64,000 nucleotides of DNA from UBA11740 sp035639235 (GCA_035639235.1 DASQYL010000229.1:1-64000); one strand, 5' to 3'. Positions 49,373 through 57,240 are shown, counted from the stretch's first letter. The notes: generated by a model not told the origin, from the letters alone. Numbers and translations are program-made.

Positions 49373-49577
49373 TCACCGGATCGTAACCGCCGGCGCAAAA
49401 CGGTTGACATCGCAGCAAGCGCCAAATTGCCATGCCAGTGCCGCGCAACGCTCCATGCTTCTCGATCGCTTCACGCGCATATTCGGAGCAAGTCGGAACA
49501 AAGCGGCAAGACGGCGGCAACCACGGCGAGATTACTGCTTTATAAAACTTCAAAAGCGAAACTAAAATCGTTCGCAT
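49368..49577 (-). CDS. yidD: Membrane protein insertion efficiency factor YidD
   Basis: A 69-residue protein starting MRTILVSLLKFYKAVISPWL. The family signature SCRFVPTCSEYAREAIEKHG and the ending WRLLRCQPFCAGGYDPV are complete. YidD assists YidC in membrane-protein insertion. It lies between rnpA and yidC. A 77-bp palindromic element separates it from rnpA and lies 10 bp before the ATG; no strong ribosome-binding site is visible there. Confidence 0.95.
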   Translation of the reverse strand: MRTILVSLLKFYKAVISPWLPPSCRFVPTCSEYAREAIEKHGALRGTGMAIWRLLRCQPFCAGGYDPVK

Positions 49578-49586
49578 TGGCGTCGC

Positions 49587-49663
49587 GGGGCAGTAGCCCA
49601 AGCGTCAGCGCGGCCGTCGCTCTTTCGTAATTGCGCCCTCCCTCACGGTCGGGCTACTGCCCC
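49587..49663. repeat. 77-bp palindromic element between rnpA and yidD
   Basis: The ends GGGGCAGTAGCCC and GGGCTACTGCCCC are exactly complementary. The element covers the rnpA stop codon and the last 19 codons of rnpA. Related copies lie in thiC (25951-26018) and at the sigma-factor stop (55849-55879). Confidence 0.85.
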
Positions 49664-50054
49664 GATCTCCTTCGCGCTCGTCTTGCGCGACCTGCTCGAC
49701 AATTCTACGAAACTCTTTAAAGCGAAGTTCTTCGTTTGAATTCAGCAGAGATCGCTTCGCATTGATCACCCAATCGTACTGTTGCCGCAATTCAGTCAAT
49801 TCTTCGCCGCTGCGGCGGAACACTTCGCGTAACAAACGCCGCGCCCGATTTCGATCGACGGATTTGCCGACCGCTTTTGTCGTTGCCGTCAATCCCAGAC
49901 GGTGAAACCCCAATTCATTCCTGCGTAAAAAAGCGGCCATCAAGCGGCCGTCATAACGTTGCCCTTCGGCGTAAACTTTTTGGAATTCGGCGCGCGCGCT
50001 GAGGCGGCATCGCTTTGGCAACGCCTCGGTTCGTTTCGCTGGCGTCGCAGTCAA
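49605..50054 (-). CDS. rnpA: Ribonuclease P protein component
   Basis: A 149-residue protein. The RnpA signature is seen at about residues 55-80 (AVGKSVDRNRARRLLREVFR), with FQKVYAEGQRYDGRLMAAFL before it. It binds RNase P RNA for tRNA 5' maturation. Residues 131-149 (RGSSPTVREGAITKERRPR) do not belong to the family and are encoded by the palindromic element 49587-49663, which also provides the stop codon. It starts 16 bp after rpmH ends. Confidence 0.95.
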   Translation of the reverse strand: MTATPAKRTEALPKRCRLSARAEFQKVYAEGQRYDGRLMAAFLRRNELGFHRLGLTATTKAVGKSVDRNRARRLLREVFRRSGEELTELRQQYDWVINAKRSLLNSNEELRFKEFRRIVEQVAQDEREGDRGSSPTVREGAITKERRPR

Positions 50055-50070
50055 TCCTCAAATACTCCGA

Positions 50071-50217
50071 TTAATAGTGCGACGGGGTCAGACGCTTGCG
50101 GCCCTTGGCGCGGCGCCGTTTCAGCACCAAGCGGCCGTTCTTGGTCGCCATGCGGGCGCGGAAGCCGTGCGTCTTCGCGCGGCGACGATTGTTCGGTTGG
50201 AAGGTTCGCTTCGGCAT
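50071..50217 (-). CDS. rpmH: 50S ribosomal protein L34
   Basis: A 48-residue, strongly basic protein: MPKRTFQPNNRRRAKTHGFR, then RMATKNGRLVLKRRRAKGRK and LTPSHY. It is the canonical L34. It heads the rpmH-rnpA-yidD-yidC cluster, and a promoter lies 34 bp upstream. Confidence 0.97.
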   Translation of the reverse strand: MPKRTFQPNNRRRAKTHGFRARMATKNGRLVLKRRRAKGRKRLTPSHY

Positions 50218-50250
50218 TGTCAACTATTCTCCACTTCAACGAAAACACCT

Positions 50251-50279
50251 AGCCTAACGGCGCGCGAAAGTGATGTCAA
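50251..50279 (-). promoter_or_regulatory. Sigma-70-type promoter of rpmH
   Basis: On the minus strand TTGACA (50279-50274) and TAGGCT (50256-50251) are 17 bp apart, the ideal spacing. The start of rpmH is 34 bp further on. Confidence 0.75.
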
Positions 50280-50451
50280 GGCACGCCCGAACCATGCTTG
50301 ACGCTGTGCAAAATCGCATGTTAGCCTTCAAGGCTTTCTTAAAGGATACGAGTTGGGTCACTGATAACTGAAGTCCCCGTCGGTCTTCGAGTGAGACGAC
50401 CAGTTCGGACCAGAGGATCGCGATCCGAACTAAACCCCAGCGCAACAATCT

Positions 50452-50928
50452 ATGCCTTTGATACTCGGCTTTGCCGGAGACTCAATTCAACTTGTGCCCG
50501 ACGGCACGTTGGTGCTGCACGTCATCATCATTCTCGTCATGGTATATGTGCTGAATGCGACGCTTTATAAACCCATTAACAACATTCTCGCGTCACGCGA
50601 AAAGCGCACCCGCGGCCGGCTGACTGAAGCGCAGGAAATCATCCAGAACGTCACGGCCAAGGCTAACGAATACGAACAGTCTTTGCGGCAAGCCCGCGCT
50701 GAAGCTTACGCCTTCACTGAAGCGCAGCGAAATGAAGCCATGAAGGATCGGGAAGCGCGATTGAACGAGATGCGAGGCCAATTGGCCGAAGTCTTGGCGC
50801 AGGAAAAGAAAACGATCGAAGCGCAATCGGCCGCGGCGCGGGCGACACTGGAGAGCGACGCGCGCCGTATCGCCAGTGAAATTGGTGCTCGCGTTCTTAA
50901 ACGTCCGATCAGCGAATCTCTCAACTGA
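50452..50928 (+). CDS. atpF: ATP synthase F0 subunit b (first copy, b')
   Basis: A 158-residue protein with one N-terminal membrane helix (LVLHVIIILVMVYVLNATLY) and a long charged coiled coil (ASREKRTRGRLTEAQEII to the end). It forms part of the peripheral stalk. The next gene encodes a second b-type subunit, as in b/b' organisms. Stop at 50926-50928, 4 bp before the next ATG. Confidence 0.9.
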   Translation: MPLILGFAGDSIQLVPDGTLVLHVIIILVMVYVLNATLYKPINNILASREKRTRGRLTEAQEIIQNVTAKANEYEQSLRQARAEAYAFTEAQRNEAMKDREARLNEMRGQLAEVLAQEKKTIEAQSAAARATLESDARRIASEIGARVLKRPISESLN

Positions 50929-50932
50929 CCAT

Positions 50933-51463
50933 ATGTTTGCGCTCTTCCTAATTTTCGCGTCCGAGTCGCCGAAATGGTGGGACTATCCCGGCTTCGAGTT
51001 ATGGAAATTTTTCAATCTCGCGCTGTTCGTCGGGCTGATGGTTTACGTGCTGAAGCGCGCCAACCTGGGCCAGGCATTTCGTACGCGCGGCGAGACGATC
51101 AAAGCCGAACTCGAAAAGGCGCGGAACGAACGGGACGCCGCGCTCGCGAAATTGAAAGAAGTGGAAGAGCGTCTGGCCGGCTTGAACGATCAAATTTCTA
51201 CCATCAAACAAAAATCAAAGACTGAGACGGAGCAAGAGCGCGAGCGAATCGCGCAATCGACGCAGGAAGAGATTTCCAAGTTGTCGGCCCAGGCGCAACG
51301 CGAGATCGAAAACGCCGCCAAGGCCGCCAAAAGCGAGTTGCGAAGATTCGCGGCGGAGCAAAGCGTGCGCCTGGCTGAAGATCTGATCAGCCGCGATATT
51401 CGGCCCGAAGACGACGCCAAGTTGATGAGCGAGAATATCCAGCAAATGGGGGCGGCGCGATGA
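50933..51463 (+). CDS. atpF: ATP synthase F0 subunit b (second copy)
   Basis: A 176-residue protein with an N-terminal membrane helix (LWKFFNLALFVGLMVYVL) and a coiled coil (RGETIKAELEKARNERDAAL). It dimerises with the b' product to make the stator. ATG 50933 was chosen because an earlier in-frame start adds residues that overlap the previous gene. It overlaps atpH by 4 bp (ATGA). Confidence 0.9.
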   Translation: MFALFLIFASESPKWWDYPGFELWKFFNLALFVGLMVYVLKRANLGQAFRTRGETIKAELEKARNERDAALAKLKEVEERLAGLNDQISTIKQKSKTETEQERERIAQSTQEEISKLSAQAQREIENAAKAAKSELRRFAAEQSVRLAEDLISRDIRPEDDAKLMSENIQQMGAAR

Positions 51464-52026
51464 GCGTGCAAACCGTCGCACGTCGTTACGCTTCAGCGCT
51501 CGCCGACGTGATTCTGGAACGCCGCGAAGCGCGCGAAGTGCAGCAGGAGTTGGCGGCGTGGGAAGAGATGATGCGATCAAATCCGAACCTGCGCGAGGTG
51601 TTTGCCAACCCCACGATCGCGCTCGACAAAAAGCGCAAAGTTCTGAACCGCGTAATTGAATTGAGCAGGCCCCGCGCGACTACGGTAAATTTTCTGAAAG
51701 TGCTCGTGCAAAACCAACGCCTGACAGAATTGACCGAGATCAATCAGAAACTGGTCCAACTGCTGGACGAACGCGCCGGTTTGGTTGCGGCCACGGTCAC
51801 GACAGCACGGCCGATTCCGAAAGAGGTGCACGATCGTCTGAGCAGCACGCTGACGTCGTTGACCGGGAAGAAGGTGCGCATCGATTTTGTCACCGATCCG
51901 AACTTGATCGGCGGCGTGGTGACGCGCATCGGCTCAACTGTCTATGACGGCTCAGTGCGAAATCAGTTGGAGCAATTGAAACATAGAATGGCGGAAGGTG
52001 GTACTGGTGTGAAGTTTGAATTGTGA
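51460..52026 (+). CDS. atpH: ATP synthase F1 subunit delta
   Basis: A 188-residue protein of the OSCP/delta family: TVARRYASALADVILERREA at the N-terminus and the C-terminal segment FVTDPNLIGGVVTRIGSTVY plus DGSVRNQLEQLK. It connects the F1 head to the peripheral stalk. Its start overlaps the second b gene. Confidence 0.93.
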   Translation: MSVQTVARRYASALADVILERREAREVQQELAAWEEMMRSNPNLREVFANPTIALDKKRKVLNRVIELSRPRATTVNFLKVLVQNQRLTELTEINQKLVQLLDERAGLVAATVTTARPIPKEVHDRLSSTLTSLTGKKVRIDFVTDPNLIGGVVTRIGSTVYDGSVRNQLEQLKHRMAEGGTGVKFEL

Positions 52027-52108
52027 TCTTGGCACTTTGTACTTTGATGTGATTCGAGTTACTCGCTTTCACACAACAAAGCACAAAGTACTAAGCACAA
52101 AGAATTAA
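52027..52108. repeat. Inverted repeat of the ACTTTGTACTTTG type
   Basis: GGCACTTTGTACTTTG on the left is complementary to CAAAGCACAAAGTAC and AGCACAAAG on the right. It occupies the space between atpH and atpA. Confidence 0.7.
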
Positions 52109-52110
52109 CC

Positions 52111-53643
52111 ATGGAACCAATCAAAGCAAACGAAATAAATGAAATCATTCGCCAGCAGATCGAGAACTTCGAAGCCGGCGTGACCGTTGCCGAAGTCGGC
52201 TCGGTCATCAAAGTCGGCGACGGCATCGCCGAAGTGCATGGCCTCGAGAAAGTTATGGCCGGCGAGTTGCTCGACTTTCCGCATGAGGTGCGCGGACTCG
52301 CCCTGAATCTCGAAGAGGACAAAGTCGGCGTCGTGCTGTTCGGCGATTTTCAGAAGATCAAAGAAGGCGATACCGTCAAGCGCACCGGACGCGTCATGCA
52401 GGTTCCGGTCGGACAGGCATTGGTCGGCCGCGTCGTCGATGCGCTGGGAAACCCGGTCGACGAGCGCGGGCCAATCATCACCGAAGAATACAACGCGGTC
52501 GAGCGCATCGCTCCCGGCGTCGTCGATCGCCAACCTGTGCGCGAAGCTTTGCAGACTGGCTTGAAAGCGATCGATTCGATGGTGCCGATTGGCCGCGGGC
52601 AGCGCGAATTGATCATCGGCGATCGTCAAACCGGCAAGACCGCGATCGCGGTCGACACGATCATCAATCAGCGCGGCAAAGACGTGATTTGTATTTACGT
52701 CGCGATCGGCCAGAAGGCTTCGACCGTCGCGCAGGTGGTAAAGACGCTCCAGGATTACGGCGCGATGGATTACACGATCGTCGTCAAAGCGACCGCGTCC
52801 GATCCCGCGGCGATGCAGTATCTCGCGCCGTACGCGGGCGCGGCGATTGGCGAGTACTTCCGCGACCGCGGCCAGCACGCGCTGACGATTTACGACGATC
52901 TTTCGAAGCAGGCTGCGGCGTATCGTGAAATTTCTCTGCTGCTGCGACGCCCGCCGGGCCGCGAAGCATTCCCCGGTGACGTTTTCTACCTGCACTCGCG
53001 TCTGCTCGAGCGCGCGGCGAAACTTTCCGACGCCAAGGGCGGCGGTTCGCTGACCAGCCTACCAGTAATCGAAACGCAAGCGGGTGACATCTCGGCTTAC
53101 ATTCCGACGAACGTAATTTCCATTACAGACGGCCAGATATTTTTGGAGTCCGATTTATTCAATGCCGGCATCCGTCCGGCGATCGACGTCGGCAACTCAG
53201 TCTCGCGCGTCGGCGGTTCGGCCCAGATCAAAGCGATGAAGCAGGTCGCCGGTGGCTTGCGTCTGTCGCTGGCCCAGTATCGCGCGCTGGCCGCGTTCGC
53301 GCAGTTCGGATCGGATCTGGATAAAGCGACGCAGGCACAGCTCGCCCTGGGAGAACGTCTCACTGAAATTCTGAAGCAGCCGCAGTATCAGCCGATGGAC
53401 GTCGAGAAGCAGGTGGTGAATATTTGGGCGGCAAACAATGGTTACACCGATGACGTACCGGTCGCCGAGGTGCGAAATTTCGAAGCCGAGCTGCTGCGTT
53501 TCATCGAGAACTCGCATCCGGCAGTGTTGCATGCGCTGCGAGACAAGAAAGCCGTTACCGATGAAATCGAAAAGGATTTGCATCAGTCATTGAAGGATTT
53601 CAAGGAAGTGTGGGCGGATAAGGCGAAAGCCGCCGCCGCATAA
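52111..53643 (+). CDS. atpA: ATP synthase F1 subunit alpha
   Basis: A 510-residue subunit with the nucleotide-binding P-loop GDRQTGKTAIA (about residues 170-180), the ATPase signature HPAVLHALRDKKA at the end and VGQALVGRVVDALGNPVDERG before it. The PAIDVGNSVSRVGGSAQ segment (around 352-370) carries the arginine finger. It forms the non-catalytic sites of the F1 hexamer. atpD and atpC are not downstream. Confidence 0.97.
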   Translation: MEPIKANEINEIIRQQIENFEAGVTVAEVGSVIKVGDGIAEVHGLEKVMAGELLDFPHEVRGLALNLEEDKVGVVLFGDFQKIKEGDTVKRTGRVMQVPVGQALVGRVVDALGNPVDERGPIITEEYNAVERIAPGVVDRQPVREALQTGLKAIDSMVPIGRGQRELIIGDRQTGKTAIAVDTIINQRGKDVICIYVAIGQKASTVAQVVKTLQDYGAMDYTIVVKATASDPAAMQYLAPYAGAAIGEYFRDRGQHALTIYDDLSKQAAAYREISLLLRRPPGREAFPGDVFYLHSRLLERAAKLSDAKGGGSLTSLPVIETQAGDISAYIPTNVISITDGQIFLESDLFNAGIRPAIDVGNSVSRVGGSAQIKAMKQVAGGLRLSLAQYRALAAFAQFGSDLDKATQAQLALGERLTEILKQPQYQPMDVEKQVVNIWAANNGYTDDVPVAEVRNFEAELLRFIENSHPAVLHALRDKKAVTDEIEKDLHQSLKDFKEVWADKAKAAAA

Positions 53644-53672
53644 GTTACTTAATCCGATAAGGAGACAAAGCG

Positions 53673-53843
53673 ATGAAGACCATCACTTGCAGCGATGTTG
53701 GACCAGACTGCGCGTTCACTGCCAGCGCGGAAACCGAAGAAGAGTTGATGCAGAAAGTTGCAGCGCATGCATCGGAACACGGAATCACGGAAGTGACACC
53801 GGAGTTGATGGAAAAAGTGAAGTCAGCAATTAAGGACGAATAG
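53673..53843 (+). CDS. DUF1059 small protein inside the ATP synthase block
   Basis: A 56-residue acidic protein: MKTITCSDVGPDCAFTASAE, then EEELMQKVAAHASEHGITEV. The (C/T)-x-DVGxDC(x)F and HAxxxHG features are those of DUF1059. GGAGA lies 7 nt ahead of the ATG. It is placed between atpA and atpG with gaps of 29 and 73 bp, in the same direction, so it is probably transcribed with them. The function of DUF1059 is unknown. Confidence 0.88.
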   Translation: MKTITCSDVGPDCAFTASAETEEELMQKVAAHASEHGITEVTPELMEKVKSAIKDE

Positions 53844-53916
53844 CGAGTGATACGTAAATGTTGATGGGTGGTTGCAAACAGCCCATTACTTATCGCCTGT
53901 CACGCATCACCGTTCA

Positions 53917-54792
53917 ATGGCCAATCTTCTAGACATTCGCCGGCGCATCAAGTCGGTCAAGAACACACAGCAGATCACCAAGGCGATGAAGATGGTGTCT
54001 GCTTCGAAGCTGCGGCGCGCGCAGGAACGCGTGGTCAATGCACGTCCGTTCGCGAACAAGATGGCGGAGGTGCTCGCCGATCTCGCTTCACAGACGACGG
54101 AAGATTTTCATCACCCGTTGTTGGACCACCGCGGCGATGAACGTTATCTGGTGGTTTTGGTCACTGCCGACAAAGGATTGTGCGGCGCCTTCAATGCGAA
54201 CCTGATCAAGGCCGCGCAGGTGTTCATCAAAGAAAATACGGACAAGCAGATTGAATTCCTTACCGTCGGGCGCAAAGGCCGCGACTTCTTGCGACGCCGA
54301 GCGAATGTCGTGGGCGAGTATATCGGTCTCACCGGCAAAGGGCGCGTCGAATTTTCGGAAGCGGTCGAAGTCGCACAGGACATCATCAAACGATTCACCG
54401 AAGACGAGACGCTGGACAAGGTATTTCTCATCTTCGCCGAGTTCAAAACTGTGCTGACCCAGCGGATCGTCGTCGATCAACTGCTGCCGATCTCACAAAC
54501 GAAAACTGATGACGCTGGTGCGGCGAAGGCTGAAGCAATCGATTACATCTATGAACAGCCGCCGGCCGAAGTCTTCACGCGTTTGTTGCCGCGCCTGGTG
54601 GTAACGCAAATCTTCCGAGCTTTGTTGGAATCGATTGCTTCAGAACAAGGCGCGCGTATGACCGCGATGGACGCCGCGTCAAAGAACGCCGGCGAACTGA
54701 TCTCCACGCTCACGCTCAACCTGAACCGCGCGCGTCAGGCAGCCATCACCCGCGAAATAATCGAAATCGTTTCCGGCGCCGCGGCGTTGTAG
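53917..54792 (+). CDS. atpG: ATP synthase F1 subunit gamma
   Basis: A 291-residue protein. Its N-terminus (MANLLDIRRRIKSVKNTQQI), VTADKGLCGAFN and the C-terminal MTAMDAASKNAGELI segment are conserved landmarks. It forms the rotating central shaft. ATG 53917 was chosen; an ATG at 53872 would add a non-conserved 15 residues. The gene is followed by a repeat element, not by atpD. Confidence 0.95.
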   Translation: MANLLDIRRRIKSVKNTQQITKAMKMVSASKLRRAQERVVNARPFANKMAEVLADLASQTTEDFHHPLLDHRGDERYLVVLVTADKGLCGAFNANLIKAAQVFIKENTDKQIEFLTVGRKGRDFLRRRANVVGEYIGLTGKGRVEFSEAVEVAQDIIKRFTEDETLDKVFLIFAEFKTVLTQRIVVDQLLPISQTKTDDAGAAKAEAIDYIYEQPPAEVFTRLLPRLVVTQIFRALLESIASEQGARMTAMDAASKNAGELISTLTLNLNRARQAAITREIIEIVSGAAAL

Positions 54793-54953
54793 TTTCGCTC
54801 CGTTAGGAGCGAGATGTTTATAGCCGGCCCGCACCAACAAACAAATGTGCGAGAGGCGAATCTGAAATTTCGATTTCACATTCGCCTCTCGCAGTCTCTA
54901 ATAATCTATTACTTCTATAAACATTTCGGCCCGACGGGCCGAACCCTCCCTTA
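54791..54953. repeat. Palindromic element with GTTTATAG / CTATAAAC boxes, copy 3
   Basis: Left end CGCTCCGTTAGGAGCGAGAT-GTTTATAG, right end TTCTATAAACATTTCGGCCC. An inner inverted repeat (GCGAGAGGCGAAT... ATTCGCCTCTCGC) fills the centre. Confidence 0.8.
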
Positions 54954-55331
54954 TCCGTTCGGCGCGCCGCTGCTACGTCGCGTTCGCATGTCGTCTCTCA
55001 TCTGCTGAAACTGTTTCCATTGATCGGGAGTCAGCACGTCCTTTAGTTTCTGATCGGTTTGCTGCCGAATATCGTTCACGCGCGGTTCTGATTCCTTGCG
55101 CAGGCTCTGCAACTGCTGGCGCGTATCGCCAAAAATCGCCTGCACCTTCGTCTTCTGATCGGCGTTCAATTGCAACCGCGTCGCCAATTGATTAAATCGA
55201 TCCGGTGGCGCAGCGTGGCGGGCCCACGCGCGATAAGCCCCCAGCGCCAACATTCCCGCGGCAAAACCCAAAACGAAAATTAGCACCGCGACGCCGCGAA
55301 CCTGCCATTTATTTCGTGATGCAGTGTCCAT
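54951..55331 (-). CDS. Periplasmic Spy/CpxP-like membrane-anchored protein
   Basis: A 126-residue protein with an N-terminal membrane anchor (VAVLIFVLGFAAGMLALGAY) and a helical domain with LQLNADQKTKVQAIFGDTRQ and VLTPDQWKQFQQMRDDMR, i.e. the LTxxQ-type helices of Spy/CpxP and heavy-metal resistance proteins. Its ATG (55331) lies 1 bp past the stop of the anti-sigma gene. It is the last gene of the minus-strand stress cluster. Confidence 0.8.
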   Translation of the reverse strand: MDTASRNKWQVRGVAVLIFVLGFAAGMLALGAYRAWARHAAPPDRFNQLATRLQLNADQKTKVQAIFGDTRQQLQSLRKESEPRVNDIRQQTDQKLKDVLTPDQWKQFQQMRDDMRTRRSSGAPNG

Positions 55332-55332
55332 C

Positions 55333-55827
55333 TCATTTGCCCTCGTCATCGTTGTCGTAGATCGCGCTGATGACTTGATCATTCGTCAATTGATTGTTGT
55401 CGTTCTGTTCGAGCACGACGGTTTCCGCCGAATAGGGCACGAGCACCGCGGTTTGTTGATCCGTGGAATTCGTGGCCGGCGCCGCGAACATCAAGACGGC
55501 GAGCGCCGCTGTGGTTGCGGCCATAGACGCGACGATCGCGCCAGTCGCATTCCAAAGACGTCGCAAATTCGACGAGCCCACGGACGATTGCTGCTCACGC
55601 CACGCGGCCAGCACGCGTGTCTGGAAAAATGGATTGGCGCTGACGGTTTGCTCCGCGGCTTCGGCGGTGCGCTCGTGCAGCAGCAACGAAGCAAGCTGCG
55701 CAGCTTCAAAGGCGTCGGCACACTCGCGGCAACTCGCCGCGTGTGCGCGAATCGTGTTCAATTCCGTTCCCGTTAAGTTCGCGAACGGCGTGTTGTCAAG
55801 AATGTTCGTAATGTGATTTTGGTTCAT
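55333..55827 (-). CDS. Anti-sigma factor with putative zinc finger
   Basis: A 164-residue protein. An N-terminal zinc-binding anti-sigma (ZAS-like) motif, IRAHAASCRECADAFEAA (H-x3-C-x2-C), precedes a transmembrane helix (AIVASMAATTAALAVLMFAA, about 100-119) and a short periplasmic tail. It is expected to hold the ECF sigma factor encoded just upstream until a signal releases it. The stop is 1 bp before the next gene's start. Confidence 0.85.
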   Translation of the reverse strand: MNQNHITNILDNTPFANLTGTELNTIRAHAASCRECADAFEAAQLASLLLHERTAEAAEQTVSANPFFQTRVLAAWREQQSSVGSSNLRRLWNATGAIVASMAATTAALAVLMFAAPATNSTDQQTAVLVPYSAETVVLEQNDNNQLTNDQVISAIYDNDDEGK

Positions 55828-55848
55828 GGTCTCGTCTCCTCAACCATC

Positions 55849-55879
55849 GCGCCCTCCCTAACGGTCGGGTTACTGCCCC
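55849..55879. repeat. Partial palindromic element at the sigma-factor stop
   Basis: GCGCCCTCCCTAACGGTCGG and GTTACTGCCCC match one arm of the 49587-49663 element. The TAA stop of the sigma-factor gene lies within it. Confidence 0.75.
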
Positions 55880-56475
55880 GTTTTCCCGAGTAGCTTCTCC
55901 AGAGCTTCTCGCGCTTTTTTACGCGCCCGAAACGCGCGAACTTTAACTTTCGATTCCGACCAGCCGGTCACTTGGGCGACCTCATTCACCGAAGCTCCTT
56001 CCCCATCGATCATCGTCAGCGCCAAACGATCTTCCGGCGACAAAGTCTCTAACAACCGTTCCGCAAGATCAGCCGCAATCACTTTCTGTTCAGCGTCGAG
56101 CGCGTGACCACCTGATCGGCTAGACACCTGTTCGAGAAATTCCGTTTCATCGTCGCCTAAATCCGAAGTCAGAAGTTCCGGCCGCCGTTTCGCGCTGCGC
56201 AACATATTCAAGCAGGTATTGGTCGCGATGCGCGTCAACCACCCTTCCATCGAGCCGCGGCCTTCGAAGCTTTTCAATTGCGCGAAGGCTTTCAAAAAAC
56301 TTTCCTGCGCGGCTTCTTCGGCGTGGCCGCGATCGCGAAAAAAGCGATGGGCCACATGGAAAACTCTGGGGCTGAACCGTCGAAGAATTTCAGCGAACGC
56401 AGCTTCATCGTCCGCGCGGGCTTTGCGCGCCAGTTCGAGTTCGGAGGCTTGTTCGTAACCGTTCGACAGAAGCAA
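55870..56475 (-). CDS. ECF-type RNA polymerase sigma factor
   Basis: A 201-residue sigma factor. Region 2 contains FAEILRRFSPRVFHVAHRFF and EEAAQESFLKAFAQLKSFEG, GSMEGWLTRIATNTCLNMLR; region 4 contains LSPEDRLALTMIDGEGASVN and VAQVTGWSESKVKVRAFRAR. It should direct transcription of an envelope-stress regulon, probably including the neighbouring Spy-like genes. Its last residues (GKTGQ) and stop codon are in a repeat copy. Confidence 0.9.
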   Translation of the reverse strand: MLLSNGYEQASELELARKARADDEAAFAEILRRFSPRVFHVAHRFFRDRGHAEEAAQESFLKAFAQLKSFEGRGSMEGWLTRIATNTCLNMLRSAKRRPELLTSDLGDDETEFLEQVSSRSGGHALDAEQKVIAADLAERLLETLSPEDRLALTMIDGEGASVNEVAQVTGWSESKVKVRAFRARKKAREALEKLLGKTGQ

Positions 56476-56531
56476 ACCTCAAACGCAGTAGCGGATCGCT
56501 GGGGAACCGGTCCGCCACTTCGGTTGGGGGA

Positions 56532-57053
56532 CTATTCGTCTCCACGCGGTCCACCGGGTCCACGGCGCATGCCGTGATTGGCTTTGAACTGCGCTTTCAA
56601 CTGATCGAGCTGGGTCTTCTGCTCAGGCGTCAAAACGGAGAGCATCTGCTGACGGAGTTGAAATCTCGCACCCATCAGCTTGGCTTGCAAGCCCGCCATG
56701 TCCGTTAACTTCTGAGTAGCCAGCGCTTCGTTGAACGTACCGCCTTCACTCGCCTGGCGCAACTCCTGCCGCTTCGACTTTAATTGATCGAACAGCGGTT
56801 TGTTGCTTTCCATAAAGCTCTGACGGATTTGGTTGATCTTTGCTTTCTGATCGTCAGTTAAATTAAGACGAGCAAAAATTCGCTCGGGGCCGAAGCCACG
56901 TCGCATGCCCTGGCCCTGCCACGCGCCCCGACGGCCTTGCCTGTCGCCCTTCCCGTTTTTCACAGTCTGCGCGACCGCAATCGAACCAATTACCAAAATA
57001 ACCGCGGAGAGAGAAGCTATTACCAACCACTTAAACTTCCCTAGTTTTTTCAT
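56532..57053 (-). CDS. Spy/CpxP-family periplasmic chaperone-like protein
   Basis: A 173-residue exported protein. A signal peptide (about 1-29, ending VAQ) precedes a Gly/Arg-rich stretch (GKGDRQGRRGAWQGQGMRRG) and two LTxxQ motifs: LNLTDDQKAKINQI and SVLTPEQKTQLDQL. Spy/CpxP proteins buffer misfolded or metal-damaged envelope proteins. Its gene opens the minus-strand cluster and lies opposite the MacA-like operon. Confidence 0.85.
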   Translation of the reverse strand: MKKLGKFKWLVIASLSAVILVIGSIAVAQTVKNGKGDRQGRRGAWQGQGMRRGFGPERIFARLNLTDDQKAKINQIRQSFMESNKPLFDQLKSKRQELRQASEGGTFNEALATQKLTDMAGLQAKLMGARFQLRQQMLSVLTPEQKTQLDQLKAQFKANHGMRRGPGGPRGDE

Positions 57054-57123
57054 TCCAATTACTCCTTGTTCTAAGTATGAGGCTGCATGCCTCTCAGTGG
57101 GCCAGACACCGAACGGGACGCGT

Positions 57124-57240
57124 CGGTTACGTCGATGGAGTCAGTACCATCTGCGTCAGCAGATGGAATAAAGGTCATCACGGCTGACGCTCTTGGTCCC
57201 ACCCGCTGACGCGGGCGGTACTGACCTCATCCCAATGTGG
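57124..57240. repeat. Inverted repeat of the GTCAGTACC type
   Basis: GTCAGTACCATCTGCGTCAG at 57129 is complementary in part to CTGACGCGGGCGGTACTGAC ending near 57230. It sits in the 289-bp divergent region between the Spy-like gene and the MacA-like gene; I could not place a reliable promoter there. Confidence 0.75.

Noticed and set aside
50218..50451. Chromosome origin next to rpmH
   Set aside because: rpmH-rnpA-yidD-yidC often lies near dnaA/oriC, but I see no dnaA gene and no cluster of TTATCCACA-type boxes in this gap.
52105..52995. Minus-strand reading frame opposite atpA
   Set aside because: Antisense shadow of a highly conserved gene.
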